Part shown: one piece after another, positions 8,906 to 17,256 of the stretch
Position numbering within the stretch: the first letter of the stretch is position 1
Layout: every line of letters begins with the position of its first letter
Source of the DNA: Acidobacteriota bacterium
Lineage (GTDB): Bacteria > Acidobacteriota > Terriglobia > Terriglobales > Acidobacteriaceae
Length of the DNA: 42,554 nt
Reading direction: 5' to 3'
Assembly: GCA_018268755.1 (NCBI GenBank)
Contig: JAFDVW010000026.1
Span: 1-42,554 of the forward strand
Translations under genes and position numbers: made by a program
Notes under the pieces: model-generated
Database searches by the model: none
What the model saw: the letters and a program-made list of their open reading frames with translations, nothing else
Told to the model about the DNA's origin: nothing

Positions 8906-9322
8906 CTACGCCGCTTTCCCCAGCACCGGCTGGGTGCAGAACGAGCAGCGCCGCGCGTCGATGGGAATCTCGCTCAGGCACTCCGGGCATTTCTTGGTCG
9001 TGGGGTCCGCCGGGGCCGGCGCCTTGCGCATGCGCGCCACCAGTGCATTGATCGGCGTAACCACAAAGAAGTACACCGCCGCCGCAATCAGCAGGAACGA
9101 AACCAGAGCATTCACGAACTCCCCAACCGGAAATACCGTGCCGTGGACAGTGAAAACCAGCGCCGAGAAATCCGGCTTGCCCACCAGCAACGCAATCAAC
9201 GGCGTGATCAACGCCTTGGTAAACGCCGTGACCACGGCCCCGAAGGCCGCGCCGACCACTACGCCCACCGCCAGATCCACCACACTTCCACGCAGGATGA
9301 ATTGCTTGAAACCGCTCAGCAT
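8906..9322 (-). CDS. mscL: Large-conductance mechanosensitive channel with C-terminal zinc ribbon
   Basis: 138 residues. The MscL core is clear: the N-terminal helix MLSGFKQFILRGSVVDLAVG, TM1 continuing VVVGAAFGAVVTAF, a periplasmic loop, and TM2 VNALVSFLLIAAAVYFFVV. It forms a homopentameric pore that opens under membrane tension to release solutes in osmotic downshock. After TM2 the usual cytoplasmic helix is replaced or extended by a CPEC-x(11)-CSFC zinc-ribbon-like motif (about residues 114-132). A strong AGGAGG site precedes the ATG at 9322. MscL assignment is secure; metal binding by the tail is inferred from the paired CxxC motifs. Confidence 0.95.
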   Translation of the reverse strand: MLSGFKQFILRGSVVDLAVGVVVGAAFGAVVTAFTKALITPLIALLVGKPDFSALVFTVHGTVFPVGEFVNALVSFLLIAAAVYFFVVTPINALVARMRKAPAPADPTTKKCPECLSEIPIDARRCSFCTQPVLGKAA

Positions 9323-9701
9323 TGGGGGAACCTCCTTGCCTTGAAGGCGCTTAAGCGTATTCCAGCGGCAAAGCGGAGGTCAAGAGAATGAAATTTCTGG
9401 TGGGGGGCAGTTTGAATCAGAATTTAAACTTTTGTCATTTCGAGCCGCGCAATTTGCGGCGAGAAATCTGCTGTTCCCTGCCCAAAGCAGATTCCTCACC
9501 GCTCAAGCGGTTCGGAATGACAGAGTTTAGAATGAGAATTGCTACGATTATTTTCGAACTGAGCAACTACTGAAATTCCCCGCACATCCCTACGTAGGGA
9601 CAGCCGTCCCTTCGACAAGCTCAGGGCAAGCACCCGGCTGTCCGGTCGTGCGCAGCTCGACATAATAGTCTTTCTCCGTGTCTCTGCAGTGAAAATGCTC
9701 C
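9323..9701. repeat. 379-bp gene-free stretch built of palindromic repeats
   Basis: No convincing gene. 9433-9522 is a large imperfect inverted repeat whose ends read TGTCATTTCGAG and CGGAATGACA, a widespread intergenic element type. 9587-9600 is a perfect 14-bp palindrome TCCCTACGTAGGGA. 9599-9642 is another inverted repeat (GACAGCCG / CGGCTGTC) enclosing CCTTCGACAAGCTCAGGG. These lie between mscL and the GH5-like gene. Confidence 0.75.
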
Positions 9702-10826
9702 TCACCGCCCCCGGCCCGTCAGCTCGCGAATGATCTCTGCCTCGCGCTCGCGGTACGGCTTGCCATCCGCATAAAACACCTCATGAAACCACACCACGGG
9801 AGGCTGCGACACATACGGCTTTTGCCAGGAATCCCAGGGCAGGTTGGTCTGCGTCTTGCCCACCACCAGTCCCCAGTTGATGGCGGCGACGTTCAGCTTT
9901 TTCGCCAGCGGCAAGATCGTATCGAAGGTGCTGCCGGCGGAACGCGCCATGAATTCCGTGCACAAAATCGGCCGCTGATACCGCTCCAGCCACTGCACAT
10001 GCTTCTCGAAATCCTCCGGCCAACTGTAGTTGTGGAAGGAAATCACGTCCGACTGCTCCAGCTGCACGCGCTGGATCGGCGTCAGTTTGTCGTTCGCCGA
10101 CCAGTCCCCGTCCCACAGCCCGCTGGTCAACGGCTGCGACGGGTTCGCCGAACGCGCCCACGCATAAACCTGGGGCAACAATTCCTGGACATATTCTTCC
10201 TTGGTCTTCAGCTCGACTTTGCCATAGGCTGCGGTGTTGCCATTGTTGGGCTCATTCCACAGATCCCAGCCCAGAATGCGCGGATCGTTGGCGAACGCCC
10301 CCACCACACCCTGCACGTAGGTCTTCAGCCGCGGATATTGCGACTTATCGGCCAGCGCCTCCAGCCCCGGGCTTTGCACCCATCCCGAGTTGTGTACGCC
10401 GGGAATCGGCGGATGCTGTGGCCCCAGCTTCGGGTTGGGGTCCCAGCACGAATCGAACAGCACGAACAACGGCCGGATATGGTGTTTCGCGCTGATCGCC
10501 AGGAACGTGTCGATGCGCTTCTTGAAGCCTTCCGCATCCTGCTGCCATAACAGGTCGTGCAGGAAGACACGCATGGTGTTCATCCCCAGGCCTTCCGCCC
10601 AGCCCAACTCTTTGTCGATCTGCTGCGGATCAAAGCTCTCCGCCTGCCACATTTCCAGCTCATTGATGGCATTGGCCGGAATGTAATTGCTGCCCACCAG
10701 CCAGGGTTGCTGCTGATACCAGGCATTGGCTTTTTCTTCCGTCCAGCGTTTGGTTTCAGCGGTTGATGGGGCAGCGAGCAGAGCGAGCGTCAGCAAGAGC
10801 AGGAGTAGAGAAGCAGCGCGTTTCAC
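9702..10826 (-). CDS. Secreted GH5-like (cellulase/mannanase superfamily) glycoside hydrolase
   Basis: 374 residues from a GTG at 10826 with GGAGGA six bases upstream. It has a clear signal peptide (LLLLLLTLALLAAPSTAE). The (beta/alpha)8 hydrolase signature is present: GMNTMRVFLHD near residue 80, the acid/base in DLWNEPNN (about residue 190), and the nucleophile glutamate in ILCTEFMAR (about residue 290). Family 5/clan A enzymes cleave beta-glycosidic bonds with retention, in cellulose, mannan or other beta-glucans; the substrate cannot be told from the sequence. The protein lacks an obvious carbohydrate-binding module. It interrupts the gyrB-dnaN neighbourhood, so it probably moved in. Confidence 0.85.
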   Translation of the reverse strand: MKRAASLLLLLLTLALLAAPSTAETKRWTEEKANAWYQQQPWLVGSNYIPANAINELEMWQAESFDPQQIDKELGWAEGLGMNTMRVFLHDLLWQQDAEGFKKRIDTFLAISAKHHIRPLFVLFDSCWDPNPKLGPQHPPIPGVHNSGWVQSPGLEALADKSQYPRLKTYVQGVVGAFANDPRILGWDLWNEPNNGNTAAYGKVELKTKEEYVQELLPQVYAWARSANPSQPLTSGLWDGDWSANDKLTPIQRVQLEQSDVISFHNYSWPEDFEKHVQWLERYQRPILCTEFMARSAGSTFDTILPLAKKLNVAAINWGLVVGKTQTNLPWDSWQKPYVSQPPVVWFHEVFYADGKPYREREAEIIRELTGRGR

Positions 10827-11141
10827 GGGGTCCTCCCAAGGGGCGATGACATTCTATGCCCAGGAAAGATTCACCGTGCAACTTGATCTGTAGTTTGAAC
10901 ACAAAATTGCGTGGCTGCTTATGTTCTGTGTCGGCTGTGCTGGGGTAGGTTTTTGTTTGCCGACTTTGCTTGTGTGGGTTTGCTTGAGTAGGCCCGGGTC
11001 CTTGGACTTACGCTCAGGGCGGGCTGCCAGCGCGTTGCAGAGGATTCCGCTCACAGCGGCACTTCTCATCCCGCCCGGTAAAGCCCGGACAAGATTCTGT
11101 CCCTTGTCGCCAAGTTCCTCGAGGGGCACGCCACAGCGCCC
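10827..11141. other. 315-bp gene-free stretch
   Basis: No convincing gene. It contains a short repeat-like segment around 11004-11030 (CCTTGGACTTACGCTCAGGG) similar in layout to other intergenic repeats here. It also holds the dnaN downstream region. I see no strong terminator. Confidence 0.5.
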
Positions 11142-12299
11142 TCAAATCCGCATCGGCATGACGATGTAGCGGTACTTGTAGTCTTCCGAATCCGCGGGAC
11201 GCAACTGCCCGGCCGACTGCGCATCTTTCAGTTCCAGCTTTACATCCCCGGATCCCGAAGCTTTCAGGAAGTCCAGAATGTACTGCGCGTTGAAGCCGAT
11301 GGTGAGGCTTTCCCCGTCGTAGTTGGTCTCAATCGAATCTTCCGATTCGCCGGTCTCGGTCGAAGAAGCCGACAGTTTCAGCTCGCCCTTCTCCAGACGG
11401 ATGCGCACTGCGCGCGAACGCTCATCGGCGAACTGCGCCACGCGCTGGATGGCCGAACTTAGTTCCGAGGCCGGAATGGTGATTGACTTCGGCGTCTCCT
11501 TGGGCAGGACGGCCTCGAAGTTGGGGAACTGCCCGGTCAGTTGCCGCGAAGTCAGCAGGCGCGGGCCAATGCGGAAATACAGTGTCGACTCGTCCTTGGC
11601 AAACTCAATGGCATCTGTTTCCGTCGAATCCAGCAGCGATTTCAATTCATCCATCGCTTTTTTGGGGACCAGCGTCTTCATCTCTCCGGAAATCCCGTCG
11701 AACTTTTCTCCCGCCCGCTCAATATGCGCCAGACGATGGCCGTCGGTCGCCACCATGGTGATCGATTCCGGCTTCAGCACCATCAGCGCGCCATTCAGCG
11801 TGTAGCGCGACTCTTCATTGGCGATGGCGAAGCTGGTCTTGGCAATCAGCGAACGCAATACTTTGGACGGGATGTTCACCACGCCAGCCGTGGGAAACAC
11901 CGGCAGAGCAGGGAAGTTCGACTTCGCCATGCCCACCATCTTGGTGTTGGAGCGTCCGCAGCGAATGCTGACCCAGTGGTTCTCCAGCAACTTGAGGGTG
12001 ATGTCGGCGTCGGGCAGCAGCTTTACATAGTCATGCAGCTTGCGCGCCGGGATGGTGCAGGAGCCTTCCTTCTTCACCTTCGCCCCGCACGAGGTCCGCA
12101 GACTCAGGTCCAGGTCGGTCGCCGTCAACGACAAGCGGTCGCCCGCTGCTTCAAACAAGTAGTTGGAAAGAATGGGAATCGTGGTCTTGCGTTCAACCAC
12201 GCCTTGCGTAGCGGTAAGCTCACGCAGTAGTTCGAACTTGCTGATGGTGATTTCCATGGTAGCCGTCCCCGCCGCTGACGCCAACGCTTCTACCGGCAT
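11142..12299 (-). CDS. dnaN: DNA polymerase III beta subunit (sliding clamp)
   Basis: 385 residues as annotated. The DnaN core begins MEITISKFELLRELTATQGVV and contains three clamp repeats, ending with the conserved RYIVMPMRI. The ring-shaped dimer tethers DNA polymerase III to DNA. The ATG at 12299 has a good ribosome site (GGGGAG, 8 bases upstream) and adds a 14-residue leader. The internal ATG at 12257 matches the usual family N-terminus but has a weaker site, so the true start is one of these two. It is downstream of dnaA on the same strand with about 300 bp between, which holds the candidate origin. Confidence 0.96.
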   Translation of the reverse strand: MPVEALASAAGTATMEITISKFELLRELTATQGVVERKTTIPILSNYLFEAAGDRLSLTATDLDLSLRTSCGAKVKKEGSCTIPARKLHDYVKLLPDADITLKLLENHWVSIRCGRSNTKMVGMAKSNFPALPVFPTAGVVNIPSKVLRSLIAKTSFAIANEESRYTLNGALMVLKPESITMVATDGHRLAHIERAGEKFDGISGEMKTLVPKKAMDELKSLLDSTETDAIEFAKDESTLYFRIGPRLLTSRQLTGQFPNFEAVLPKETPKSITIPASELSSAIQRVAQFADERSRAVRIRLEKGELKLSASSTETGESEDSIETNYDGESLTIGFNAQYILDFLKASGSGDVKLELKDAQSAGQLRPADSEDYKYRYIVMPMRI

Positions 12300-12329
12300 G
12301 ACCCTTCTCCCCGTTGCTACTTTGGATAC

Positions 12330-12597
12330 TTCCTTATATCAAAATCAAAAGCTAGAAAACCAGTAGTAACCGTAGGTGTGAGGGAAAAGTGGAAATTTCG
12401 GCTAACCCTCTTTCCTCTCATTACGTTCTACAGGAAAGTGAATGTCCGAAATAGGTCCCAAACTCGGCGGCCCTCACCGTAAAGAAAGGCCGCCTCGGGA
12501 GTTTCCCCCTGCCTCTTGCACAGTTTCCACATGCTCTCCACAGGGACGCTTAAGGAAGAGTGGGCTGGTGAGTGGAAATTAGCGCCGGGACCGCGAT
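12330..12597. other. oriC: Candidate replication origin (oriC) in the dnaA-dnaN gap
   Basis: Three DnaA-box-like 9-mers lie in line: TCTTGCACA (12514-12522), GTTTCCACA (12523-12531) and CTCTCCACA (12534-12542). Each shares CACA or CCACA with the consensus TTATCCACA and has about two mismatches. The exact 10-mer AGTGGAAATT occurs at both ends (12388-12397 and 12571-12580), resembling a reverse box. An A/T-rich stretch around 12330-12370 (TATATCAAAATCAAAAGC) could be the unwinding element. Position next to dnaA and dnaN is typical. No perfect box is seen, so this is a candidate only; the dnaA-rpmH gap is the alternative. Confidence 0.5.
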
Positions 12598-13983
12598 TCA
12601 TCCGCCTAACTGCTCGGTCAATTTATTGAGCAGCCTGTTTAAATCTTTGTCGTTTTTGCGGCTCTCATCGATCTTCTCTACCGAGTGCAGCACCGTGGTG
12701 TGGTGTTTGCCGCCAAATTGCCGTCCAATTTCGGGCAACGAGGCTTCGGTGAGATGTTTGGCCAGATACATCGCGATTTGCCGAGGGTAAACAATCGCGC
12801 GGGAATTGTTCTTGGCTTTGATTTCCACAAGGCGAAGTCCAAACTGTTCCGCCACAGACTTCTGGATGGATTCAATCGTGACCTTGCGCGCCTGCGAGTC
12901 AATGAAGTTCTTCAGCACCTGCTGCGCATAGGGCAGGGTCACGTCCGCGCCGATCAGCGACGAGTGCGCCACCAGGCGGATCAACGCGCCTTCCAGTTCC
13001 CGCACGTTGGAGCGGATGTTCGAGGCAATATAAAGGGCCACATCGGTGGGCAGCGTGACCTTTTCCTGCTCCGCCTTCTTCTGCAGGATAGCGACCTTGG
13101 TCTCCAGGTCCGGCGGCTGGATGTCGGCGATCAGTCCCCACTCAAAGCGGCTGCGCAACCGGTCTTCGATCTCCGCCAGCTCTTTCGGCGAGCGGTCGCT
13201 GGCGATGACAATCTGCTTCATCGACTCATGCAGGGCATTGAAGGTGTGGAAGAATTCTTCCTGCGTTCGCTCCTTCTGCGCCAGAAACTGGATGTCATCG
13301 ATCAGCAGCACGTCCACCCCGCGGAACTTGTCGCGGAAGCTGGTCATCTTGTCATAGCGCAGCGAGTTGATCATCTCGTTGGTGAACTTCTCGCTGGAGA
13401 CATAGCAGATGGCCGCCTGCGGCTGCCGCCGCTTGATCTCGTGCCCAATGGCCTGCATCAGGTGCGTCTTGCCCATCCCCACCCCGCCATAAAGGAAGAG
13501 CGGGTTGTAGGCCTTGGAGGGCCGCTCTGCCACTGCCTGGCAGGCGGCGTGCGCGAACTGGTTGCCGCTCCCAATCACGAAGGCGTCAAAGGTGTAGCGC
13601 GGGTTCAACTGCGCTGCGCCGTCCCAATCGAAGCGAGACTGCGAGGGATGGGCCGCCACCGGCGCCGCCGCGGCGTGCATCGACAGTCCACCATCGTGGC
13701 GCACCGGCGTCGATGCCGGATCATCTTCCGGGGTCACGAAGTGCACGTCCTGGTATTCCAGACCGAGATTGTCGATCGCTTCCTGGATCAGGTCGGCGTA
13801 TTTGTCTCCCACATGCCGGAATTCCACGGTGGGGACCCGAACGAAAAGAATTCCCCCACTGGAGTGGCTGTAGCGGGTGGGTTTGAGCCAGGTATCGTAT
13901 GAGTGCCGGTTGATCTTCTTTTCTAGCGCATCCAGAATGCGCAACCACGGATTGGGGGCGAGAGTCGGACTTGAGACTGACAT
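12598..13983 (-). CDS. dnaA: Chromosomal replication initiator DnaA
   Basis: 461 residues from the ATG at 13983 (MSVSSPTLAPNPW); a TTG at 14004 would add seven. Domain I: WLRILDALEKKINRHSYDTWLKP. The AAA+ domain has Walker A GGVGMGKTHLMQAI and Walker B VLLIDDIQFL. Domain IV ends with the DNA-recognition signature FGGKHHTTVLHSVEKI. ATP-DnaA binds boxes at oriC and melts the origin. The gene is divergent from rpmH, as in many bacteria, with dnaN downstream. A TTGACA/TATGAA promoter lies upstream on the same strand. Confidence 0.98.
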   Translation of the reverse strand: MSVSSPTLAPNPWLRILDALEKKINRHSYDTWLKPTRYSHSSGGILFVRVPTVEFRHVGDKYADLIQEAIDNLGLEYQDVHFVTPEDDPASTPVRHDGGLSMHAAAAPVAAHPSQSRFDWDGAAQLNPRYTFDAFVIGSGNQFAHAACQAVAERPSKAYNPLFLYGGVGMGKTHLMQAIGHEIKRRQPQAAICYVSSEKFTNEMINSLRYDKMTSFRDKFRGVDVLLIDDIQFLAQKERTQEEFFHTFNALHESMKQIVIASDRSPKELAEIEDRLRSRFEWGLIADIQPPDLETKVAILQKKAEQEKVTLPTDVALYIASNIRSNVRELEGALIRLVAHSSLIGADVTLPYAQQVLKNFIDSQARKVTIESIQKSVAEQFGLRLVEIKAKNNSRAIVYPRQIAMYLAKHLTEASLPEIGRQFGGKHHTTVLHSVEKIDESRKNDKDLNRLLNKLTEQLGG

Positions 13984-14203
13984 AAAGAATTTTCTATCAG
14001 GCAACGCCGGTTCACGGCTGCCTGTTCAAAACGTTACAAAAATAAGAAAGCAATCACTTCCAGCAGAGCAGCCTGGGCACGGTTTTCTTGCTTGGACAGA
14101 ACGGCTCGGAACGATGTCGTGTTGAAGTGGTACAGACCGGCATACTAGCACAAAATTTTTGCATGTGCGGTGATCCCGCGCGAAGAATTTTTCGCGCGTC
14201 TTC

Positions 14204-14232
14204 GATTCATAGCGCGTTAAAAAATTCTGTCA
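14204..14232 (-). promoter_or_regulatory. Candidate dnaA promoter
   Basis: On the minus strand a perfect TTGACA (complement of 14227-14232) is followed after 16 bases by TATGAA. This is a plausible sigma-70 type promoter reading toward dnaA about 220 bases away. Confidence 0.5.
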
Positions 14233-14386
14233 AGTAGCGACTTGATAAATGCCGCAGGCGTGGTGCAATTCCCTTGTCCAAACCTCCCGCAGCAGGGCGG
14301 GCCCCGAGTGCAAATGCCTGCGCACTCCGGGTGCTCCACCTCGCCTTGGCCGGTCCTCGATCCCTCCTTGGCGTCTCCACCCCGGT

Positions 14387-14415
14387 TTGCCGCTTCGCCT
14401 CCCCTCATTTATACT
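14387..14415 (+). promoter_or_regulatory. Candidate rpmH promoter
   Basis: TTGCCG (14387-14392), a 17-base spacer and TATACT (14410-14415) form a sigma-70 type promoter. Transcription would start roughly 40 bases before the rpmH ATG. A GTGAGGAG ribosome site lies in the leader (about 14446-14453). Confidence 0.55.
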
Positions 14416-14465
14416 TGTAGTTTGTTTTTCCGCTATTTTTCGCAAGTGAGGAGCAGGTATTTTTC

Positions 14466-14621
14466 ATGCCCAAGCGCACATTCCAACCCAACCGGCGCCG
14501 CCGTTCGAAAACACACGGGTTTCGCACCCGCATGAAGACCAAGAGCGGGCAGGCCGTGTTGTCCCGCCGGCGCGCCAAGGGGCGCAAGCGGGTCGCCGTC
14601 AAGCCCGGCTTCCGCGAGTAG
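14466..14621 (+). CDS. rpmH: 50S ribosomal protein L34
   Basis: 51 residues, MPKRTFQPNRRRRSKTHGF through VKPGFRE. The sequence is very rich in Arg and Lys and matches L34 along its full length, with the diagnostic start KRTFQPN and a typical small size. It is a structural protein of the large ribosomal subunit. A GAGGAG site about 14 bases upstream and a promoter candidate further up support the start. It leads the rpmH-rnpA-yidD-yidC-jag-mnmE block. Confidence 0.97.
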   Translation: MPKRTFQPNRRRRSKTHGFRTRMKTKSGQAVLSRRRAKGRKRVAVKPGFRE

Positions 14622-14663
14622 TCGTTCCATTTTCGAGCCAGTGGGTCCGTACTCTCTAGTGGA

Positions 14664-15101
14664 TTGCAGGCCGTGAACGCCATCACCCCTGAGGGGAATG
14701 CCAATTCGCCCCTGCAACGGAAGAAGGGAAAGTTCCCTCGCAGCGCTCGGCTGCTGCGCCATGCCGACTTTGACCGGGTGTACAAGCAGGGAAAACGGCA
14801 CTTTGCTCCCCACCTGACCGCCTTTTATCTGCCGCGGGCGGAGGGCCAGGGTTTTCGCGTGGGACTGACCGTCAGCCGCGCCCTAGGGGGGGCGGTCGAT
14901 CGCAATCGCATTCGCCGCCGTTTGCGGGATGCGATTCGCCAGCTGATGCCCCTTTCCCAGGTGGGCATCGATCTGGTGATCAACCCTAAGAAGTCGCTGC
15001 GGACCGCTGCCTTTTCCGAGGTCCTGCGGGACTTGGCGCGGACGTGGGACGTGGTTCAGCAGAAGGTGGGAAGCCCGGCTTCCCGGAAGGCCGTGACATG
15101 A
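14664..15101 (+). CDS. rnpA: Ribonuclease P protein component
   Basis: 145 residues from a TTG at 14664; a GTG at 14673 is an equally possible start. The RnpA core runs from RSARLLRHADFDRVYKQGKR and contains the RNR motif region AVDRNRIRRRLRDAIR that contacts RNase P RNA. With that RNA it removes 5' leaders from pre-tRNA. About 20 residues precede the core. The stop overlaps the yidD start (ATGA), so the two are translationally coupled. Confidence 0.95.
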   Translation: MQAVNAITPEGNANSPLQRKKGKFPRSARLLRHADFDRVYKQGKRHFAPHLTAFYLPRAEGQGFRVGLTVSRALGGAVDRNRIRRRLRDAIRQLMPLSQVGIDLVINPKKSLRTAAFSEVLRDLARTWDVVQQKVGSPASRKAVT

Positions 15102-15382
15102 GCACCATGAATCAGGCAATCCAGTCCGCGGTCCTGTTCCTGCTGCGCGCCTACAAACTCCTGCTTTCGCCCTTTTTGCCCCCGGCCTGCCGCTATGTCC
15201 CCACTTGCTCGGAGTACGCCGCGCAAGCCGTCGAGCTGCATGGCCCCTGGCGGGGCGGCCTGCTGGCCGCCGGGCGCCTGCTGCGCTGCCATCCCTTCGT
15301 TAAAGGCGGGGTCGATCCAGTGCCGCTTCCTCATGACAGCGCACATACAAATTTCATGGCTCTCGGGCCCACGGAGCGCTAG
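15098..15382 (+). CDS. yidD: Membrane protein insertion efficiency factor YidD
   Basis: 94 residues from the ATG at 15098, with GGAAGG upstream; the ATG overlaps the rnpA stop. Signature features are the amphipathic start YKLLLSPFLPPACRYVPTCSEYA, with the paired cysteines of the family, and GPWRGGLLAAGRLLRCHPF followed by GGVDPVP. YidD assists YidC-dependent insertion of inner-membrane proteins and associates with the membrane. Its position between rnpA and yidC is the classic one. Confidence 0.96.
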   Translation: MSTMNQAIQSAVLFLLRAYKLLLSPFLPPACRYVPTCSEYAAQAVELHGPWRGGLLAAGRLLRCHPFVKGGVDPVPLPHDSAHTNFMALGPTER

Positions 15383-15387
15383 CGACC

Positions 15388-17121
15388 TTGGCTGACTTTC
15401 CTAATCCTCAACAAGACCCCGGCATGGAACGACGCCTGCTTCTCGTCTTTGCCCTCATCTTTCTCATCATTATTGGGTTCCAGCCCCTATTCAAGAAGTA
15501 CTTGCCGCAGGCCCCGGCCGCGCTGCCACCTCCCGCGCAAACCCAGGCCCAACCTGCGCCCGCCACCGCCTCCAGCGCCCCTGCTCCTGTGCCCGTGCCG
15601 GTTTCCCCTTCCGGCCGGCAGGCCGCCGCCGAGGAAGAGACCGTCATCGAAAACGATCTCTACCGCATTACCTTCTCCAATCGCGGCGCCGTGGCCAAGT
15701 CCTGGGTCCTGAAGAAGTATGACGACGAAAAGCGCCAGCCCCTCGATGTCGTCAACTCCACCGCCGCCCCGCAATACGGATATCCGCTTTCTCTCTGGCT
15801 CTACGACGAAGGCCTGCGCAACAAAGTCAACACCGCGCTCTACGTTTCTTCCACTTCTGGAAAACTGACCGCGCCCGGACAAATCACCTTCGAGTACGCC
15901 GATGGCGAGCTCTCCATCCGTAAGACCTTCCGCTTCGACGACACCTATGTGGTGAAAGTCGAGACCGCGGTGGCCTATAAGGGAAGCACCGTCACCGCCC
16001 TGCCCATGTGGCCGGCCGGTTTCGGCGATGAGCTGAGTTCCGCCTCTTACGCCGCCAGTCACATCGAATATCAGTTCGACGGCAATACCGAGCGCCTGCC
16101 CTTTAAGAAGGTCAGCGGCGGCAATACTCTTCCCGGACCCTTCAACTGGGCCGGCGTCACCGACCAGTACTTCGCGGCTGTCTTCATTCCCGAGGACTCC
16201 GCGGGTTCCTCCATGGTGACCTTGCATTACCCCATTCAGGTGCCCAAGGACCTGGAGAAGCCCGATCCCAAGGACCAGGTGCAAACCAGCGTGCTGGGCG
16301 CCGCCGTGGGCAAAACCGGCGGTTCCAATGCCCTCCGCCTCTATGTCGGCCCCAAGTCGCTGCAGGTGCTGGAATCGATTTCCGTGCCCACCATCACCGG
16401 CCATCCCCAGGACCTGCGTTCGCTGGTCAACTTCGGCTTCTTCGGCGTCATTGCCCGCCCGCTCTTCCTCTGGCTGAAGTGGAACTACAGCTACGTCCAC
16501 AACTGGGGATGGGCCATTGTCATCCAGACCTTCCTCATCACGCTGGCGCTGGTGCCGCTGCGTATCTCCAGCATGCGTTCTGCGCTGAAGATGCAGAAAG
16601 TCCAGCCCCAGATGAAGGCCATCCAGGAAAGATATAAGAAGTACAGCATGAAGGACCCGCGCCGCCAGGAGATGAATGCCGAGATCGGCGCGCTCATGAA
16701 GCGGGAGGGCGTCAACCCCGTGGGCGGCTGCTTCCCCATGATCCTGCAGATGCCGTTCCTGTTCGCTTACTACAGCATGCTGAACGCGGCACTCGACCTG
16801 CGCCACGCCTCCTTCCTCTGGATGCATGATCTTTCCGCCCACGATCCCCTGTATCTGCTGCCCATCGTGCTGGTGATTACCATGTTCGTGACCCAGAAGA
16901 TGACCCCGCAGGCCGGCATGGACCCCTCGCAGCAAAAAATGATGAATATCATGATGCCCGCCATGATGGGCGTGATCTTCTTCAACCTGGCTGCTGGTCT
17001 GAACCTGTATTACGCGGAGAGCAACCTGATCATGATTGCGCAGCAGTTCATCATGAACCGCACTAAGCTGGGACGCGAAATGCGCGAGGCCGCACTGAAG
17101 CGCGCGGCGAAAAAGAAATAA
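15388..17121 (+). CDS. yidC: Membrane protein insertase YidC
   Basis: 577 residues from a TTG at 15388 with CGGAG upstream; an ATG at 15424 (MERRLLLV) is the alternative but has no ribosome site. N-terminal membrane segment LLLVFALIFLIIIGFQPLF, then a Pro/Ala-rich linker (about 35-75) and a large periplasmic beta domain (about 80-340). The conserved five-helix insertase core begins near WNYSYVHNWGWAIVIQTF, contains GGCFPMILQMPFLFAYYSML, and ends with a Lys/Arg-rich tail (KRAAKKK). It inserts membrane proteins alone or with SecYEG. The periplasmic domain indicates the Gram-negative type. Confidence 0.97.
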   Translation: MADFPNPQQDPGMERRLLLVFALIFLIIIGFQPLFKKYLPQAPAALPPPAQTQAQPAPATASSAPAPVPVPVSPSGRQAAAEEETVIENDLYRITFSNRGAVAKSWVLKKYDDEKRQPLDVVNSTAAPQYGYPLSLWLYDEGLRNKVNTALYVSSTSGKLTAPGQITFEYADGELSIRKTFRFDDTYVVKVETAVAYKGSTVTALPMWPAGFGDELSSASYAASHIEYQFDGNTERLPFKKVSGGNTLPGPFNWAGVTDQYFAAVFIPEDSAGSSMVTLHYPIQVPKDLEKPDPKDQVQTSVLGAAVGKTGGSNALRLYVGPKSLQVLESISVPTITGHPQDLRSLVNFGFFGVIARPLFLWLKWNYSYVHNWGWAIVIQTFLITLALVPLRISSMRSALKMQKVQPQMKAIQERYKKYSMKDPRRQEMNAEIGALMKREGVNPVGGCFPMILQMPFLFAYYSMLNAALDLRHASFLWMHDLSAHDPLYLLPIVLVITMFVTQKMTPQAGMDPSQQKMMNIMMPAMMGVIFFNLAAGLNLYYAESNLIMIAQQFIMNRTKLGREMREAALKRAAKKK

Positions 17122-17128
17122 AACAGCA

Positions 17129-17240
17129 TTGAGCAATTTGCGCTTAGCATCTGGTAACAGCCATGGGGAAAGGCTAAGGACTAACCGCCAGCGGCTAAAT
17201 GCCAACGGCCAAGTGCTAAAGGCTAACTGCTTAAGAGCTA
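17129..17240 (+). repeat. GGCTAA-type degenerate intergenic repeat
   Basis: Between yidC and jag the sequence repeats short units such as AAGGCTAAGGACTAA, GCGGCTAAATGCCAACGG and AAAGGCTAACTGCTTAA. This is a low-complexity, about 13-base degenerate repeat. No gene is seen in it. Confidence 0.65.
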
Positions 17241-17256
17241 TCGAGGAGCGTAACCC

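Larger units (their letters stand above)
14005..14465. other. Divergent dnaA/rpmH control region
   Basis: 461 bp without a gene. It contains an 8-bp perfect inverted repeat (CGCGCGAA at 14177-14184, TTCGCGCG at 14191-14198, A/T loop). A minus-strand promoter candidate for dnaA and a plus-strand promoter candidate for rpmH are listed separately. No DnaA box was found here by eye. Leading-strand genes diverge from this point, so replication probably starts here or in the dnaA-dnaN gap. Confidence 0.6.

Noticed and set aside
8850..8990. 47-residue N-terminal extension of the secreted unknown protein
   Set aside because: It overlaps the end of mscL, is not hydrophobic in the right way, and the internal ATG gives a clean signal peptide.
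12685..13902. 405-codon plus-strand frame opposite dnaA
   Set aside because: Shadow of dnaA in a GC-rich region; composition (Arg/His/Leu) is that of antisense translation.
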